Shown here: in pieces, positions 1-12,339 of the stretch
Position numbering within the stretch: the stretch's first letter is position 1
Layout of the letters: every line of letters starts with the position of its first letter
From: Marthasterias glacialis
Lineage: Eukaryota > Echinodermata > Asteroidea > Forcipulatida > Asteriidae
Reading direction: 5' to 3'
Assembly (NCBI GenBank): GCA_911728455.2
Contig: OU452228.1
Coordinates: 9,472,629 to 9,536,628, forward strand
Length of the DNA: 64,000 nt
The notes under the pieces: model-generated
The model's input: only the letters and a program-made list of their open reading frames with translations
Told to the model about the DNA's origin: nothing
The model's database searches: none
Position numbers and translations under genes: made by a program

Positions 1-322
1 CAGTGTTTTGTTAGGAAAAAAATAACGCCCGTGTTAGCTCAATTTTGTGTGTAGAGTATGGTTACCTGATTGGGGCTAAGAAGAAAATACTTGCGTACTA
101 AGCAGTTTTGTTGGCTGATTTAGTGATATATTTTAAAGCGCAGAAAGATCCTGCATAAAAGAACCGCTCACCATGGGAAAATACATGTGATAAACATTGG
201 TAGCGACTGGTTTCTTTTATACGTGGATTGTAGCTTTACGGCAATAGGTTAAGGCAAAATACACTGCTTGGAAGGTTTATGAATTTTGCTAAAGGCCTCC
301 GTCTCTGACAAGGTTGTTTCCA

Positions 323-485
323 TAGGCGTATGATGATTCTTTGGGTAAGGGGGCAGAGGGTTGATTTGCCCGAAATTGTACTCAGAGAAAATCATAAGTA
401 TCAATTTCTAATAAAACATATGTTCTTTTTTACCTTTTTTTCGCACTGTTTTGCCCGAATTTTTTGTACTGTTTTGCCCGATTTT

Positions 486-517
<32 letters not shown>

Positions 518-560
518 TTTGGGGGGGGCAGCTTCCCCCTGCCCGGCTCGCACGCCTAAG
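323..560. repeat. G/C-tract dispersed repeat, copy 1
   Basis: Short TIR-like ends (TAGGCGTATG at the left, an inverted TTAGGCGTGC at the right) enclose a body with a GGGGGCAGAGGG block, an (AT)n tract and a poly-T/poly-G tract. The same order of blocks recurs at 12340-12525, so this is a dispersed non-autonomous element rather than unique sequence. The open frame that crosses it is low-complexity and not a gene. Confidence 0.45.
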
Positions 561-599
561 GTCGTTTTATACCAAGAAGGCTTTATGATATTTTAAAGT

Positions 600-2423
600 G
601 TCAATTTATTTTTCTACTGTCATTCTACAAAGCAAAGTTATTCCTTACCTTTACACAAAATGTTTGCCATTTGATAATAAAAAGTAATTTGAGAAAAAAA
701 ATTGTGTTTATTTCCCTCCCCACGTATACGGCAAGAAAAACAAAATCAGTGTTGCTCGCTACATTTGATTAAGTCCCGATGCTTGATTGATTTATCCCCA
801 ACTGAAGGAAAGTCCTTGGAGCAGTGTAATGTTGTTTTGTTATCCACACTGTCATGCGATCGTGTCTTCACGACCTCTCAGTAATTCGTTTACTTTGCCT
901 TGATAAATGGGCAGGGTCCTTTGCTTGCTTACATTGAACAAATCACCATTTCAAAGTTGTATACATGATTTATTTGAAGTAAAGCAAAATTAATATGTCA
1001 TCAAATCTCGTCAAAGATATAGTCGCGTTTACGCGACGAAACACTGAATCCAGTTGCAGTTTAGCTACGCGATGTTTTGTGCACGCGACGCTGTGCGCTC
1101 AGGTTCGATTTAGCACGTTTAAAATAATAAATGGTTGAGGAAGATTTTCTTGTACGGTGTATAGTATTTCAGTCGTGAATATTTCTCGTGACGTTTTAAT
1201 AAGCTTTCACATTCAAACTCGTCAGTTATGAATGTTTGTTCTTTTGATTGAGTATTCCCAATCTAGGATGAGTTTATCGTTCGTTTAAACTGTTTTGTCA
1301 TCGCTCACGAAAATGATCAAACCTTGGCTATTGAAAATTTATACAACTGCGAAAATAAATTGACATTGTAGAAGTGAAATTTCTAGGTTACACACGCATG
1401 GTAACAGTCTAAATACAATTATCCACTATTGTTCGACTTTTGCACTTTATTAAATCTAAATTTAGAGTCAATCCAGACCTAACACAGGGCAAGTTTGATT
1501 TTAACGAAGTATGAGGAAATTGAGAACGAGGCCGTACAGTACGTACTGAACCCCTTGCAAGCGCGTCAAACGCGGCGACTGTTCGGAAGTCAATAGGTGT
1601 AAACGCCGCGTCGCCTGAACTGCGGACCACACTGTAAAATATACAGATACATTGACCTCAAAAATGGTGCAACCAAGAAAAAAACTGTGATTGATGATGA
1701 CGTAATAGCCACCTTTGTTTGTAGTTGGAAGCAAAGGTAAAAAGGGTAAAAAGACATTGCAACTGAAGTTACCCTGTTCGCCTAGTTATACGGTTGGTTT
1801 GAAAGCGCGGCCGCCATATTAAAAACCTTGTACTGAAATGCAGCTCTTTGGTTTGATTCTCCCGAAAAGTATTGACATTTTGAAAGTGAGCTTGCAGGTG
1901 CCCGTGAAAACAGTCTGGTTACCATGACGAGCATTGTGTACGTTTACGCATACCGTAACCTTTAACAAGAGGGAATTCGACCTCACATGGCAAAAATAAA
2001 GCAACTGGCTTCAACCAAAAGCCGCCTATTTGAACATGGCCCATGTCAAAGCCGTGTATGCATTTATCACGTGACCTCCACCGCCGCCCCGCCCCTCTCA
2101 GCTCTCCTACTTCATCCATGAAAATAATTACATCTATATATATTTACGTCAATTTAAAACGGACCATAATCACCGTTCTATTTCACTCAGAAGTGAAGGC
2201 CTTTCTGACTTTACAATTCTAGTTTAACTGTGCCGATGATTGGATTAGTTCCGTTTAAATCGACATTAAAACAATTAAAGATTTGGTGTCAGAAAACATC
2301 TTGACTATTTTGCTTACAAGGTTGAGTAAGATTGTAGTTAAAGACAGGCAGCATTTGTAATCTTGTCTTGAAGCGCAAAAATAACTTTTCATCTCCAGTC
2401 TAGTACAAGGTTTGTAACAAAAT
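600..2423. other. Intergenic, no gene recognised
   Basis: AT-rich sequence with only short chance reading frames. No conserved protein motif, tRNA fold or tandem repeat seen. Confidence 0.6.
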
Positions 2424-2656
2424 GTACATGAAATCTCTCTCTGCGTTGGGGTGGTTCTGGAAAGAATCAGTGGTTTAACAACTCGACGTTTCGATGGGTA
2501 TGCTCTGGTCGTCCTTAGGAGAAAGCTTTCCTGAAGACGATCATGCAGAGCATCCTGATCTTGAAGACGATCAGAGTATACTGATCGAAACGTCGGGTTG
2601 TCACAACGCCGGCTCTTTTCAGAACCACCACAACTCACAGAGAGATATTTCATGTG
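2424..2656. repeat. Fold-back element with GAAACGTCG core, copy 1
   Basis: Two arms of about 85 bp are inverted copies of each other; both carry the TGGTGGTTCTG block and CGACGTTTCGAT, and the centre holds two GAAGACGATC motifs. Relatives lie at 13880-13965 (one arm only) and 33424-33606 (complete). Non-coding, MITE-like. Confidence 0.75.
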
Positions 2657-3766
2657 CCCAGTACTACCGATAACCTTGCTAAATTGTATCTCTCCCCTAC
2701 AAAATTTCAAATTCTACATATCTCTAGTCAAACTAAACTGAACGCAGGTTGTATGTATGGATTATAATTTATTTCTTCAGAAGACTTCCCTTTGAAGGGT
2801 GGAAGGCCTTTTCCGCCTTTTCATGAACGTGAAGCTAACATTGCGAGTACGAAAAGCGCCCCGTTCTAAAAGCTTCTCTTTTGTAAGAGTACCTTACCTA
2901 TACCTCAATCAGAGACCGACATTCAATTCGAACTCAATTCCAGATGGAGAAACAACAGTCTAAAAATCCAGGCAGCTATGATGGAAAGTCCCTCCCGAGC
3001 GATTAAAACAACATTTCTGAAAGCCCCCTGTCGCCGATCTAACCCGGAACTCTTGATAAATTAGGTGCTCCATTAGATTACACGGAGTTCTGGGGTTTCG
3101 TTAAAGCTAAAGCACAAAGTGAAATGTCACACTGAGTTGTGTATGTCTGACCAACCCCACATGTTGCTTGTCAGAAAATGTATCTTCCAAAACTGTTGCT
3201 TTTATTCTCGAATATTTCAGAGACAAACAGTTAAGATTTTGTTCAGACTGTCCGAACCCGAACAAAATGCTACAACGCAACGTAAATCTTTGTTAAATTT
3301 TATGAGAGGGCGAGTATCCTTCGATCCCCCAGTTGTGTCCCCCCCCCTAAAAAAAAATAGGTTAAGAGTGGTTGAAAACGCATTACCATAATTATATATT
3401 AACCTACTTCTTCAAAAATATGTCAATTTCCCCCAAACCGGAATTACAAAACCTCTGAGCTTTCATAATAATCATACGGTGATAGATATTTAACGTGTCA
3501 AGATTTGAGATAGTTTGGCAGTCGAATTGATTTGAGTGATACGTTTTTCTCTAACAGAGGCATGGCGTATAACGACCCAAAGGGGTTCGGGGTACTTCAT
3601 TAGTCCCAATTTTGTAGGCGAGCGGTGTGGGAGCGTCCGCCGGGCAACCTGTTGCCGTTAATTTAATTGATGTGAGTTTAAAGATGACATGCCTTTCAGA
3701 GGGGAACATTCATTGCGATGATTCTTAAAATGTGACCAACGTTTCACTCAATAACTAATTTTAAGT
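2657..3766. other. Intergenic, no gene recognised
   Basis: No conserved motif found. A 90-residue frame at 3119-3391 has no recognisable domain and ends in homopolymer tracts. Confidence 0.55.
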
Positions 3767-3905
3767 AAAGGATTGTGATTTTCAGAACAAAAAAAAAGGT
3801 TCATACCAGTGTCGTCATGATTATAACATTCAGTGGAATAACCCACACTACGACGACACCGGTATGAACTTTATCAGTGAGCTTTCAGATTGAAACTGAT
3901 CAGAG

Positions 3906-3938
<33 letters not shown>

Positions 3939-3975
3939 GGGGGGGGGGGTGGGGTTCTGAAAATCACAATCCTTT
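3767..3975. repeat. Fold-back element with 22-bp perfect TIRs
   Basis: The left end AAAGGATTGTGATTTTCAG is repeated exactly, inverted, at 3954-3975. Inside lies a second inverted pair built on GTTCATACC and GGTATGAAC. A T-run of about 30 followed by a G-run interrupts the right arm. Confidence 0.75.
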
Positions 3976-6710
3976 TCATTGTATCCGCCCCTAATGCAAG
4001 CTGCAGTACCCCCCCCCCTTAAATTCGAACCGGAATTTACTTTGCCTTTGAAATTGCAGTTAATTAAAAAAATAATCATTAAAAAAGATTCGGCAGAAAA
4101 CCCGGCGCAACCGTAAGAGCATTACGTCGAGTCACTTTTCAAATTAGACTTGTTTGTCACAGCACCATCCTTTGCCATGGCGGACAATTTGCAGCACCGG
4201 GGAAGACGATTTATTAATTGCAGTTTGAATTCAATCATGGTTTACGTCCATAGACCTTTCGCTAAAGGGATGGAACGAGATTGAATTTTTGTAAGATTAC
4301 ACTAATCCAGACTGTTTTTATATTCTAAATTTCTATGCGACCCGACCAATTGTGGATTAATTTATCAACAATCTTTTGATAAAACGATTACCTTTTCGGA
4401 GAAACGTCTATGCAATAATTGATTTTTTGTTTTTGGCAGAGTGTGTTTTTTGTACTTGAGCAATCTATGGGAATTCATGGTTAACTCAAGTTACATCGAC
4501 CACATGAATAACAAAATTTACTTCCCGGATGAATTCGTAATTTAATACGTCAAGACTTCTAAACACACCTCAAGTCAAGTCATTAATTCTAAAATTGTTT
4601 GATTCATGGAAATAGTATATAAGCCACTGTTAAAAATGGATTTTATGCAATCAAACTGGGTTTTTTTTTCTTCTCCTTGCACTTTGCACATACATTATGC
4701 GTAAAAATACCGAGTCAACGCGAGATAAAAACAATGTCTAATGTACAATTACTGCGGGTCTAGCAACAAACAAGCTTGCCTAACAGGTATATTTTACCCA
4801 TCTACCGTAAGTGGCTGGGGTCGAATAGTAATCGGACATTCAACCCATAAGTGGGAAATGGCTTTTAAAGAGGATTGCATCATTGCATCGCCTGGATACT
4901 TGTTGACTCAGAACAGAGCTGTGGAAACCGGTGTCAAAATAGAGTACTACGAGTGTTTGTTTTTTTCCTCTGCTGACTGATTCAGTCTGGCCCTGTGGCT
5001 AGGGCTACAGGCCATGCACACCCTGGCCGAATTAATGTTTCGGCAGTGCCTATGGCCAGAACACCGAAAAGTACACTTCAAGTTCAGCGTTGTCGTGGCA
5101 GCCAACGGCCTTAAAGCTTCAGGAGACACGACTTAAGCTTCTTTCACGATGCCCATTTACGGATTTCCAATTGGTCAAAAAAAATGCATGAAGTCATGGT
5201 ATTTATTGTAAGGGCTAACTATCTTCCCAGGGTCTTAATTAAAATACAATTGCTTGTCCAAATATACGCGTTTAATGAATATATTCTAATCTGGGTGCCG
5301 CTTCTACAATAACTTGCAACCTGGTGACGTCATGCCTGGAGTTCCTGGCTTATGGTCGACCATTGTTAGGCCTGACTATTTCCCCCCTCCGGCCTCGGTT
5401 TGGGTGCGCTGATTTGAATGAGAAGATGAAAATGGTCTCTCGTAATTACAGCAGTCTGCCCAACAGGTGTTTGTCAACGCGTATGGTAAAAAATAATTGG
5501 CTCGCTCCAGGGACGAGACACACAAAACGTCAAATCGATCTCACAGTGCACAAACAGGTGTCAATGACTGCGTTCATCAGTTGCCTGGTCGGCAAAACAC
5601 AGAGCCAATTATATCCCGAACAAAGAAAAATGTAATTTGTACAACAAAAGTAATCTGCAAAACATTCTATTACAGCAGAAGCACTCAGCGTCCTAGTTAT
5701 AAGCCCAGTTGATTTATATGAATTAATAGTACATTTCTTTTGAGAACACAAGTTGCTGTATTCGAGTACAAATACAGCAATAGAGTACGAGCAGTGTGCA
5801 CAAAGAAAAGTAACCGAGTACGAGAAGATATGAAAACTCATTGCGAAAGCACAGACTATTTACCTCATTTTGCTTGGCAATATCAAAAGGCTGTTAAGAA
5901 CATAACATTTGCAGACCATGGAAAATTCTGGCTTAAAGAGTAATGAGTTACCAACTACATTCCTCATAGCTGGTTCCCTGCGAGTTTTGCTTGGCAAAGA
6001 AATTTGTTTTAAGTATTATGGCTGAACAGAAATGAATATACTTAGTACCGGTAACATACATTCCCATAACTGATTCCCTGTGAGTTTGGCTTCGTCAGGG
6101 ACTTTGTTTCAAGCAATGTTTTCTGTGGGCCCTGGCAGTTTACTCTGCTAGTCCTAGAGGGCGTCCAATGTATTTTTTTATTGACACAGTGACTGAACTG
6201 TTCACTGAAAGACTTCGACGTGATGGCACCTTTAAACCAAAATGAAGCCAGTAAAGCACACAGTCTCGTCTCGTAACTCCGGAAACAACGATGCCTCAGT
6301 ACATAAGATTTTCCAAGGATCGCAATACAGATTACTTGAAGTGATCGGACCGCATGATTTGAATTCACTCTGAAATAGACAATAATGTGTTCTCGACTTA
6401 ACCAGTAAGGACAATCATTTATTGCGCTCCTATTATAATATTTCTGCATTGCTGTTTCCTTACATGCATTGCTTTTATGTTTTGGTCTATTTTTCCTCCC
6501 GCTGATGTTCATTATTTTGTAACCCCATCGAATCAGTTGTCATGATTATATTTTCACTTTCTTATTTGCAAAATCGTACACAGAGGTGCAGCTGTGGAAT
6601 ATCGAATACAAGGAAAGACAAAAATATATCCACGCTTTCTCTTTAGGTATTCTTTATTCTGCAGCGGTACTGCTGAAGACAAAGAATGTCTTATCTGTCT
6701 CCTTTTTTCT
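3976..6710. other. Intergenic with a small tandem duplication
   Basis: No gene recognised. About 100 bp around 5945-6040 is repeated imperfectly at 6046-6120 (shared CTGATTCCCTG/CTGGTTCCCTG, GAGTTT, TTTGTTT landmarks). A 79-residue frame at 4741-4980 has no known motif. Confidence 0.5.
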
Positions 6711-6900
6711 CAAAAGTGTGCTACTTACAATTGTTTTGTATTCACAGAAAGTGCCTTGTTCCACAAACCAGCACTGAGCTCATTAAACAAAACCCACAAA
6801 CACAAGAAGTTCAGTCCCGTTGAGGTATAGTCATATTTTAGAGAATTTACACTTCAGAGTTAAGATAACTTTCTTGAAAACGTAGTTATACTTAGCTGGG
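6711..6900 (-). pseudogene. Relic of the 3' end of a GPCR gene
   Basis: The block is homologous to 9793-9985, the last codons and 3' UTR of the intact receptor. On the minus strand it can still be read as VFKKVILTLKCKFSKI followed by a stop, against VFKKVIWFIFKCKFSKI in the intact gene. Nothing corresponding to the seven-helix body remains next to it. It is a partial, decayed tandem copy of a host gene. Confidence 0.75.
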
Positions 6901-7289
6901 ACTCTTGTACAAAGTATATGATTTGAAAGTCCTTTGAAAGTGCAGGTGACATCGCTGTGGACAGCTCGTATGTACTATTTAACGTTTCTATTATCATCCT
7001 ACGTTTACACTGAGGAAGCTGAGAATTACCGCCGTATTGAGGTTCGGAGAAAAAAATAATTAATGTATTAAACGTATTAAAAACAAAAGCCTATTCGCAA
7101 TATACAACGATGACAGCTCAGTAAAAATTGATTGGTGCATGACACCCGGGTATTTCAATTAGCAGTTTTCCCAGGGTTGGCTATTAATGAAACGAGGGAC
7201 GGGGGTGTTCCCTCTCCCTCCATTTCCCACTGCGGATGTGCCACTGAAGGGAGGACCATACCGGTCACATAGAGCAGGAAATTGCCTAT

Positions 7290-7670
7290 CCTGCCCCATC
7301 GTGCCCTAGTCCCATATCCGACTTCACACTGGATACGCCGATGAAGAAAGAAGTATACCATTCATACTGGGGGAGGTGCTTTTCTGTCCCATCTTGCCCC
7401 TATACCCCCATCCGACTTCAGACTGGATAAGCCGATGAAGAGAGAAGTACACCATTCATATTGAGACCACATCTTGCCCCTGCCTCATCCGACTTCACAC
7501 TGACTACGCCGATAAAGAAAGAAGTATTCCATTCATACTGGGGGAGGTGCCTTGCTGCCCCATCTTGCCCCTATACCCCCATCCGACTTCACACTGGATA
7601 CACCAATGTAGAGAGAAGTACACCATTCATATTTTGACATGTTCCCTTCCTGCCCCATCTTGCCCAATCA
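7290..7670. repeat. Tandem repeat, unit about 100 bp, four copies
   Basis: Each unit contains CCGACTTCA, CTGGAT or CTGACT, GAAGTA.ACCATTCATA and CCCATCTTGCCCC in the same order. The copies are moderately diverged. Confidence 0.8.
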
Positions 7671-7826
7671 AACTTCCCACATGATAAGCCACGGAGTGGA
7701 AAATGCATTTAGAAGTAAGCTCGATTTTTGGGGATAAAAATGGTGCAAGTCCGAAAACGAATGATGTGTTTTTACAATGTCATATAAAAAGATTTTAAGA
7801 TATTACTTATGGGATCCTTGACATTT

Positions 7827-8260
7827 TAAGGAAGCGTATTGCCGCCACGTGAATAAAAAAATCTCACACTTATCGTGTACGTACACGATAACTTATCGTG
7901 TACGTACACAGTAAGTTTGAACTTATTGTGTATGTAAACGGTAAGTTTGAACTTATTGTGTATGTAGACGATAAGTTATCGTGTGTCGTGCACGTACACG
8001 ATAAGTTTTGACTTATCGTGTACGTACTCAATAATTAACGTGTACGTACACAATAACTTCTCGTGTATGTACACGGTAAGTCCTAACTTATCGTGTACGT
8101 ACCCGACAATTCCCAACTTCTCGTGTACGTACACGAACATTTTGACTTATCGTGTACATAGACGATGAGTTCAAATTTATCGTGTACGTACACGATAAGT
8201 TATCGTGTACGTACACGATAAGAGATTTTTTTATTCACGTGGCGGCAATACGCTTTCGTA
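7827..8260. mobile_element. Palindromic-satellite TIR element, copy 1
   Basis: About 40-bp terminal inverted repeats (inner part GCCGCCACGTGAATAAAAAA) enclose a tandem array of the palindrome TATCGTGTACGTACACGATA and variants, about 15 units. Same family at 15178-15340 and 34155-34516. No protein is coded; a non-autonomous fold-back DNA element is the best class. Confidence 0.85.
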
Positions 8261-9792
8261 ATAATTAGACCGTGTGCTCATCAAAAATGCAATGTGTGTG
8301 TGTGGTGTGGGGGCATAACAATCAACAACAATTTAAAATGACACAGTTGAGACAAGTCTAAAAGTAATTGACTGTGATGTGATTATTTCTCGACACTTTA
8401 ATTTCTTAAAGAGCAATCAGGTGCTTCACTAGAAATCTACTGTATACAGTTTTACCTCAAGGTTTACGCCGAAGAGCGTCCTTTATTGTGTAAGTCAAAC
8501 AGCAGATCTGTTGAAGGTTGTAATTAGTGCCTTTATTGGCTCGGCTATATACAAACACAATTTGTACTGCCAGCAAAGATCATTAACAGGTTACGTGAGA
8601 CAACACGACTGATTTATGGGGAAAAAACAAATATCAAATTTACAACTTTATTATAAAAGTTTGTGAAGCCTCTTGAAATTATTTGGAAAGAATACATTTT
8701 GTTACGGTGCAGCCATATTGTTTTTACTCCAGTCTAAACTCATGTAACCATACCGAGGCTATTGGCAGCTAAATCAATATAGCATTGATCAATAATATCA
8801 GCATACATTTTTGCTTAGTACAATACCTTCAGCAGGCTGCGAGCCAAAATACCCTGTAAATATGTATTGCTCGACTGGTACCCTTGCTCGACTGGTACCC
8901 TTTTAACTTGTGCGTATACAAGATAAATGACAAGTAAAAGTATCTGCTATAAAGAGGAGGAGCGCTGTTAATTTAAACTGACGTGTGTGCGGCGCTTATA
9001 AGCAGAGGCGTATCTATAGGTATGGTAGGTATGACAACGTGCCCTGGGCGACACTTGAAGGGGGCGCCAGAAAAAAAATTGAAAAACCTGATTTTGCCAC
9101 ATCAATCATAGACCAATTTGCATCAGTGAAAGCGAGGGAGGTGCGTTTATATTTTTCATGTAGTGCCATACTTTGTAATAATTAAAAGATTTACAAGCTT
9201 GACTGGTATTCTAAGCTCATACTGTATTAAAGTTATTTAGAGGATGGGTGTCAAATGTTTGGACAGGAGCGCGGGCGGGGGGCTGTTTTCCGTAGACACG
9301 CCCCTGTTTAAAAGGGTTGACCGGGACCTAAATGTAGCAGCCCCAACCCTGTGCGTAAATTCAGCACCAACCTTACCGTGTAACTTAATGTCGCCCGGAA
9401 TACCAGTACGACAGTGGTTCCGGAATACATTGTATGTAAAGGGTTGTGTTACATTTAGGTATAGGGTTGGGGCTACACAGTTGATTCCGGGCGTATTGTT
9501 TTAGGCTACATTTAGTACCGGGCTACAATTTAGGTCTTGGACAACATTTAGGTGCCACATAGACGTCCCTTTCCCGAGAGACATTCATGGTATGGTGAAT
9601 CCCTTGTCTTCCCATTGAACCCACTGCAACCAAACCGAGGCTGGTAGGGGAAATTAATCTGGTCCCTTTAAATGGATTTCAGCAGTCGTAAATGCAAGGG
9701 TAGGGAACACGACAAGGATGCCCTTTAGCGAGATAAAGTTCTCGTCGACTTGTTGCAACAAACCTGACATGTTCTGATTCACGACACAACTC
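8261..9792. other. Intergenic, repeats only
   Basis: No gene recognised. 9290-9490 has an imperfect inverted pair around CAGCCCCAACCCTGTG and AGGGTTGGGGCTACAC. A hAT-like end (CAGAGGCGTATC) lies at 9003. The ACCGAGGC block near 8752 recurs at 9636 and 22616. Confidence 0.45.
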
Positions 9793-9918
9793 TCAAAAGT
9801 GTAGTCCTTAAAATTGTTTTGTATATACAGAAAGTATCATACATGTTCCACAAATCAGCGCTGAGCACTTTAAAAACAAAACACAAACACAAGAAGTTCA
9901 GTTCCTGTTGAGGTATAG

Positions 9919-11049
9919 TTATATTTTAGAGAATTTACACTTGAAAATGAACCAGATAACTTTTTTGAAAACGGGGTGCTTAGTGGCGTAGACAAGTGGG
10001 TTGACGCAACTGTTACAGAAGAGGAACATACCAGCATATGGTATAAAAGGGTCACTTTTCTCATAAAATAGACTGAACCCATATGGAGATATGCACAACA
10101 AAAAGACACACACGATGTAGAACATGTTCTTAGTGACTTCTACTTGTCTCCTGTTTATTTTTGCCCGGACGTTATTGTTTTCTCGTGGATGACTGTTTGC
10201 CCTCGGCGGGTTGTGAGACAGTGAGCTGTTGTGCTCCCTTGAAGGGATGACGGGTGCAGTGGACGAGTTTTCCCCAGCCGCCACGGAGGCTTCAGCGGGA
10301 CGAACGGTTGAGCTGACCGTCAAGATTACCCCTACAGTCCGAGAGTGCTGACGCACGTGGAAGAAGATCTTCAGGTAGCTGTAGGTAATGATGATGAAGG
10401 GCAGCGGGTAAAAAGTTCCAGCCAATACCTTACTGAGTATCTCCGAGTTACGATGGGCGGTATCCCAAGTGCAGGAGCTGTATTTGAAGTCATACCCCAG
10501 TTTGCCAAGATCGAAGACGGGGGGCACACAGGCAATTAACAAGGGCACTGTCCAGATGAAGATGAGGATACTGCATAACTTGCGTGGTGTGTAGAGTGTT
10601 TGGCATCGTCCTGGGGTGCCCGTTATCACCACATAACGGATGGTTGCAATGCACGCTAGGGTGTAAATACTACTGCCGATACATACGATCAGAATGAATC
10701 CACATGAGCTGCAAATCCAATCCGGTAAGGGCCAGCCGTCCTCGCTTAGAGTGGCCACCACCATCCATGGGATGTTCAGGCACGTCATGAGGTCGGCCAC
10801 GGCAAGGTTCACCACGAAGATATTAGTAACGCAGCGGAGTTTCTTGGAGAGTGCCACGGCGCAGATAACAACAATGTTCCCCAGGCAGCCCGCGATGCAG
10901 ATGAAGACCATGATACCGGACAAGATCACTCGTTGCACCGGAGTGAGGATCGATGTAGGAGAAGGCACTGTCGTCTGCATCTCGGAAACTGTTGCCCCTT
11001 CCATCTCTAAATCGATAGTGGAGTTCATCTCGTTTTCGATTAAAATCAC
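9919..11049 (-). CDS. Class A (rhodopsin-like) G protein-coupled receptor
   Basis: A 376-residue single-exon receptor. Seven hydrophobic segments are visible: TM1 with GN58, TM2 with NLAVAD86, TM3 after W111, TM4 with W166 and P169, TM5 with YPLP (214-217), TM6 ending CISP (319-322) and TM7 with NPLVY (350-354). The N-terminus carries an N-glycosylation sequon (NST, 9-11) and no cleavable signal. Loop 3 is long (about 232-303), rich in Asn and Ser. The tail is short, with Cys371 a possible palmitoylation site. Two departures from the family consensus: the D/E-R-Y motif reads IRY (137-139) and the CWxP tryptophan is Ile320. Overall pattern recalls the melatonin/moody-like group, but the ligand cannot be named. 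The start at 11049 was chosen as the first ATG; Met8 is an alternative. A decayed copy of the gene's end lies at 6711-6900. Confidence 0.9.
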   Translation of the reverse strand: MILIENEMNSTIDLEMEGATVSEMQTTVPSPTSILTPVQRVILSGIMVFICIAGCLGNIVVICAVALSKKLRCVTNIFVVNLAVADLMTCLNIPWMVVATLSEDGWPLPDWICSSCGFILIVCIGSSIYTLACIATIRYVVITGTPGRCQTLYTPRKLCSILIFIWTVPLLIACVPPVFDLGKLGYDFKYSSCTWDTAHRNSEILSKVLAGTFYPLPFIIITYSYLKIFFHVRQHSRTVGVILTVSSTVRPAEASVAAGENSSTAPVIPSREHNSSLSHNPPRANSHPRENNNVRAKINRRQVEVTKNMFYIVCVFLLCISPYGFSLFYEKSDPFIPYAGMFLFCNSCVNPLVYATKHPVFKKVIWFIFKCKFSKI

Positions 11050-12339
11050 ACAAACAAATCCACACTAATCACTTTGGGGGCTTCCTTCCATCACCCAAAC
11101 TGAAAACATATCGACAACTCGTCATGTTCAAATCGTGGCTAGTCATACTCCATCCCCACACAGTCATTACGATAGCACTGCACGGTATGTCTATTTTTGT
11201 CTGGCACATTGCCTGACCCTGCACAGATTTCCAATCAGCCTCCGCATACAATATGAAATGAAGTAAATATTTACTAAACAATACAGTGTCAATTAATAAC
11301 ACAATATTATATAGCTTGATGATCGGTGAGGCTGCAGCTGGTCCGGCCGTGAAGCGAATGGAAAAAAAAACCGTTGTGATGCAGCTAATGGGAATTCGTG
11401 ATTCGCAAAGAAATTTTAAAAAACAAATCGTGCAGTCTGGCAAACCCGGAGGAAGCGTAAAACAAAATGAAGATGAGGTTTTGTTGATGAAAGTATACCG
11501 CTCTGCCAGATGACGTGGTCCCTATATAACTGCCTGCGAATCTGCATTGCTATTACCAGTGTAAGTTCCTGCCGTGATCACTAAACACAATCATGCAGGA
11601 TTTAACGATGACAGTGGCTTGAAATGCGCGCGCAAGAGCAAAATATTTAAACACACGCACACACACACACCGATTACAAGAGAATGATTCAATTAGATTT
11701 TATTAGGTTAGATTTGATTAGACTTCACCAGATATGATTTGATCGTATCAAACTGTAATCAGTACGATGTGATGTAAACATCTGATTTTTCTGAACTGAT
11801 TCGATACCGGTATGATTGGATTGAATTTAATGCGATTTGATCTGCACTGGTATTTATTGTACATTGATTGAGCTTAAATTTGACTTGATCTGGCATTGAA
11901 TTGGCTGGATTACTTCCAATATCCATCTTTTTAAATACAGATTTAACTTGATCTGAGTTATTCTGACTCAATTTGAGTTTCTTCACAACCAAACGCAACT
12001 ATAAATCACGGCAAAGTAATATGCGTTCCCTTCAAAAAAAACTTAAACCTTCATTAAAATGTTACCACATTACTCTGGTTCCCTTTATGCAATTGAAGAT
12101 AGCGAACATAGATTTCCGTTTACCGAAATGGGGTCCGATTTTTCATTATTATTTTTTTTTTTTACATTGTTCTGAATGGGAGGGGCACATCGTGACAGAA
12201 ATCTGCAGGGGGAGAGAGGGCGGTATAAAAGCTTAACAAAAAGACGCGTCGTGATACCAACACTTCACGATTTAACCTTGAACTGTTGTATAGTAATCCG
12301 GATTACTTTCCTTATTAACTGGCCCATATTAAGTGTATG
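11050..12339. other. GPCR upstream region, no gene
   Basis: No coding signal. Holds a short CA run at 11653-11670 and the degenerate repeat at 11690-11960. Confidence 0.5.
11690..11960. repeat. Degenerate GATTTGATT tandem repeat
   Basis: Imperfect iterations of GATTTGATT/GATTAGACTT/TTGATCTG run through the block without a fixed period. It looks like an old minisatellite. Confidence 0.45.

Noticed and set aside
330-596. 88-residue frame as a gene
   Set aside because: Crosses (AT)n and poly-G tracts inside a dispersed repeat; low complexity.
1020-1110. CG-rich stretch as a small RNA gene
   Set aside because: Some local hairpins (GTCGCGTTTACGCGAC) but no recognised RNA family signature or pol III boxes.
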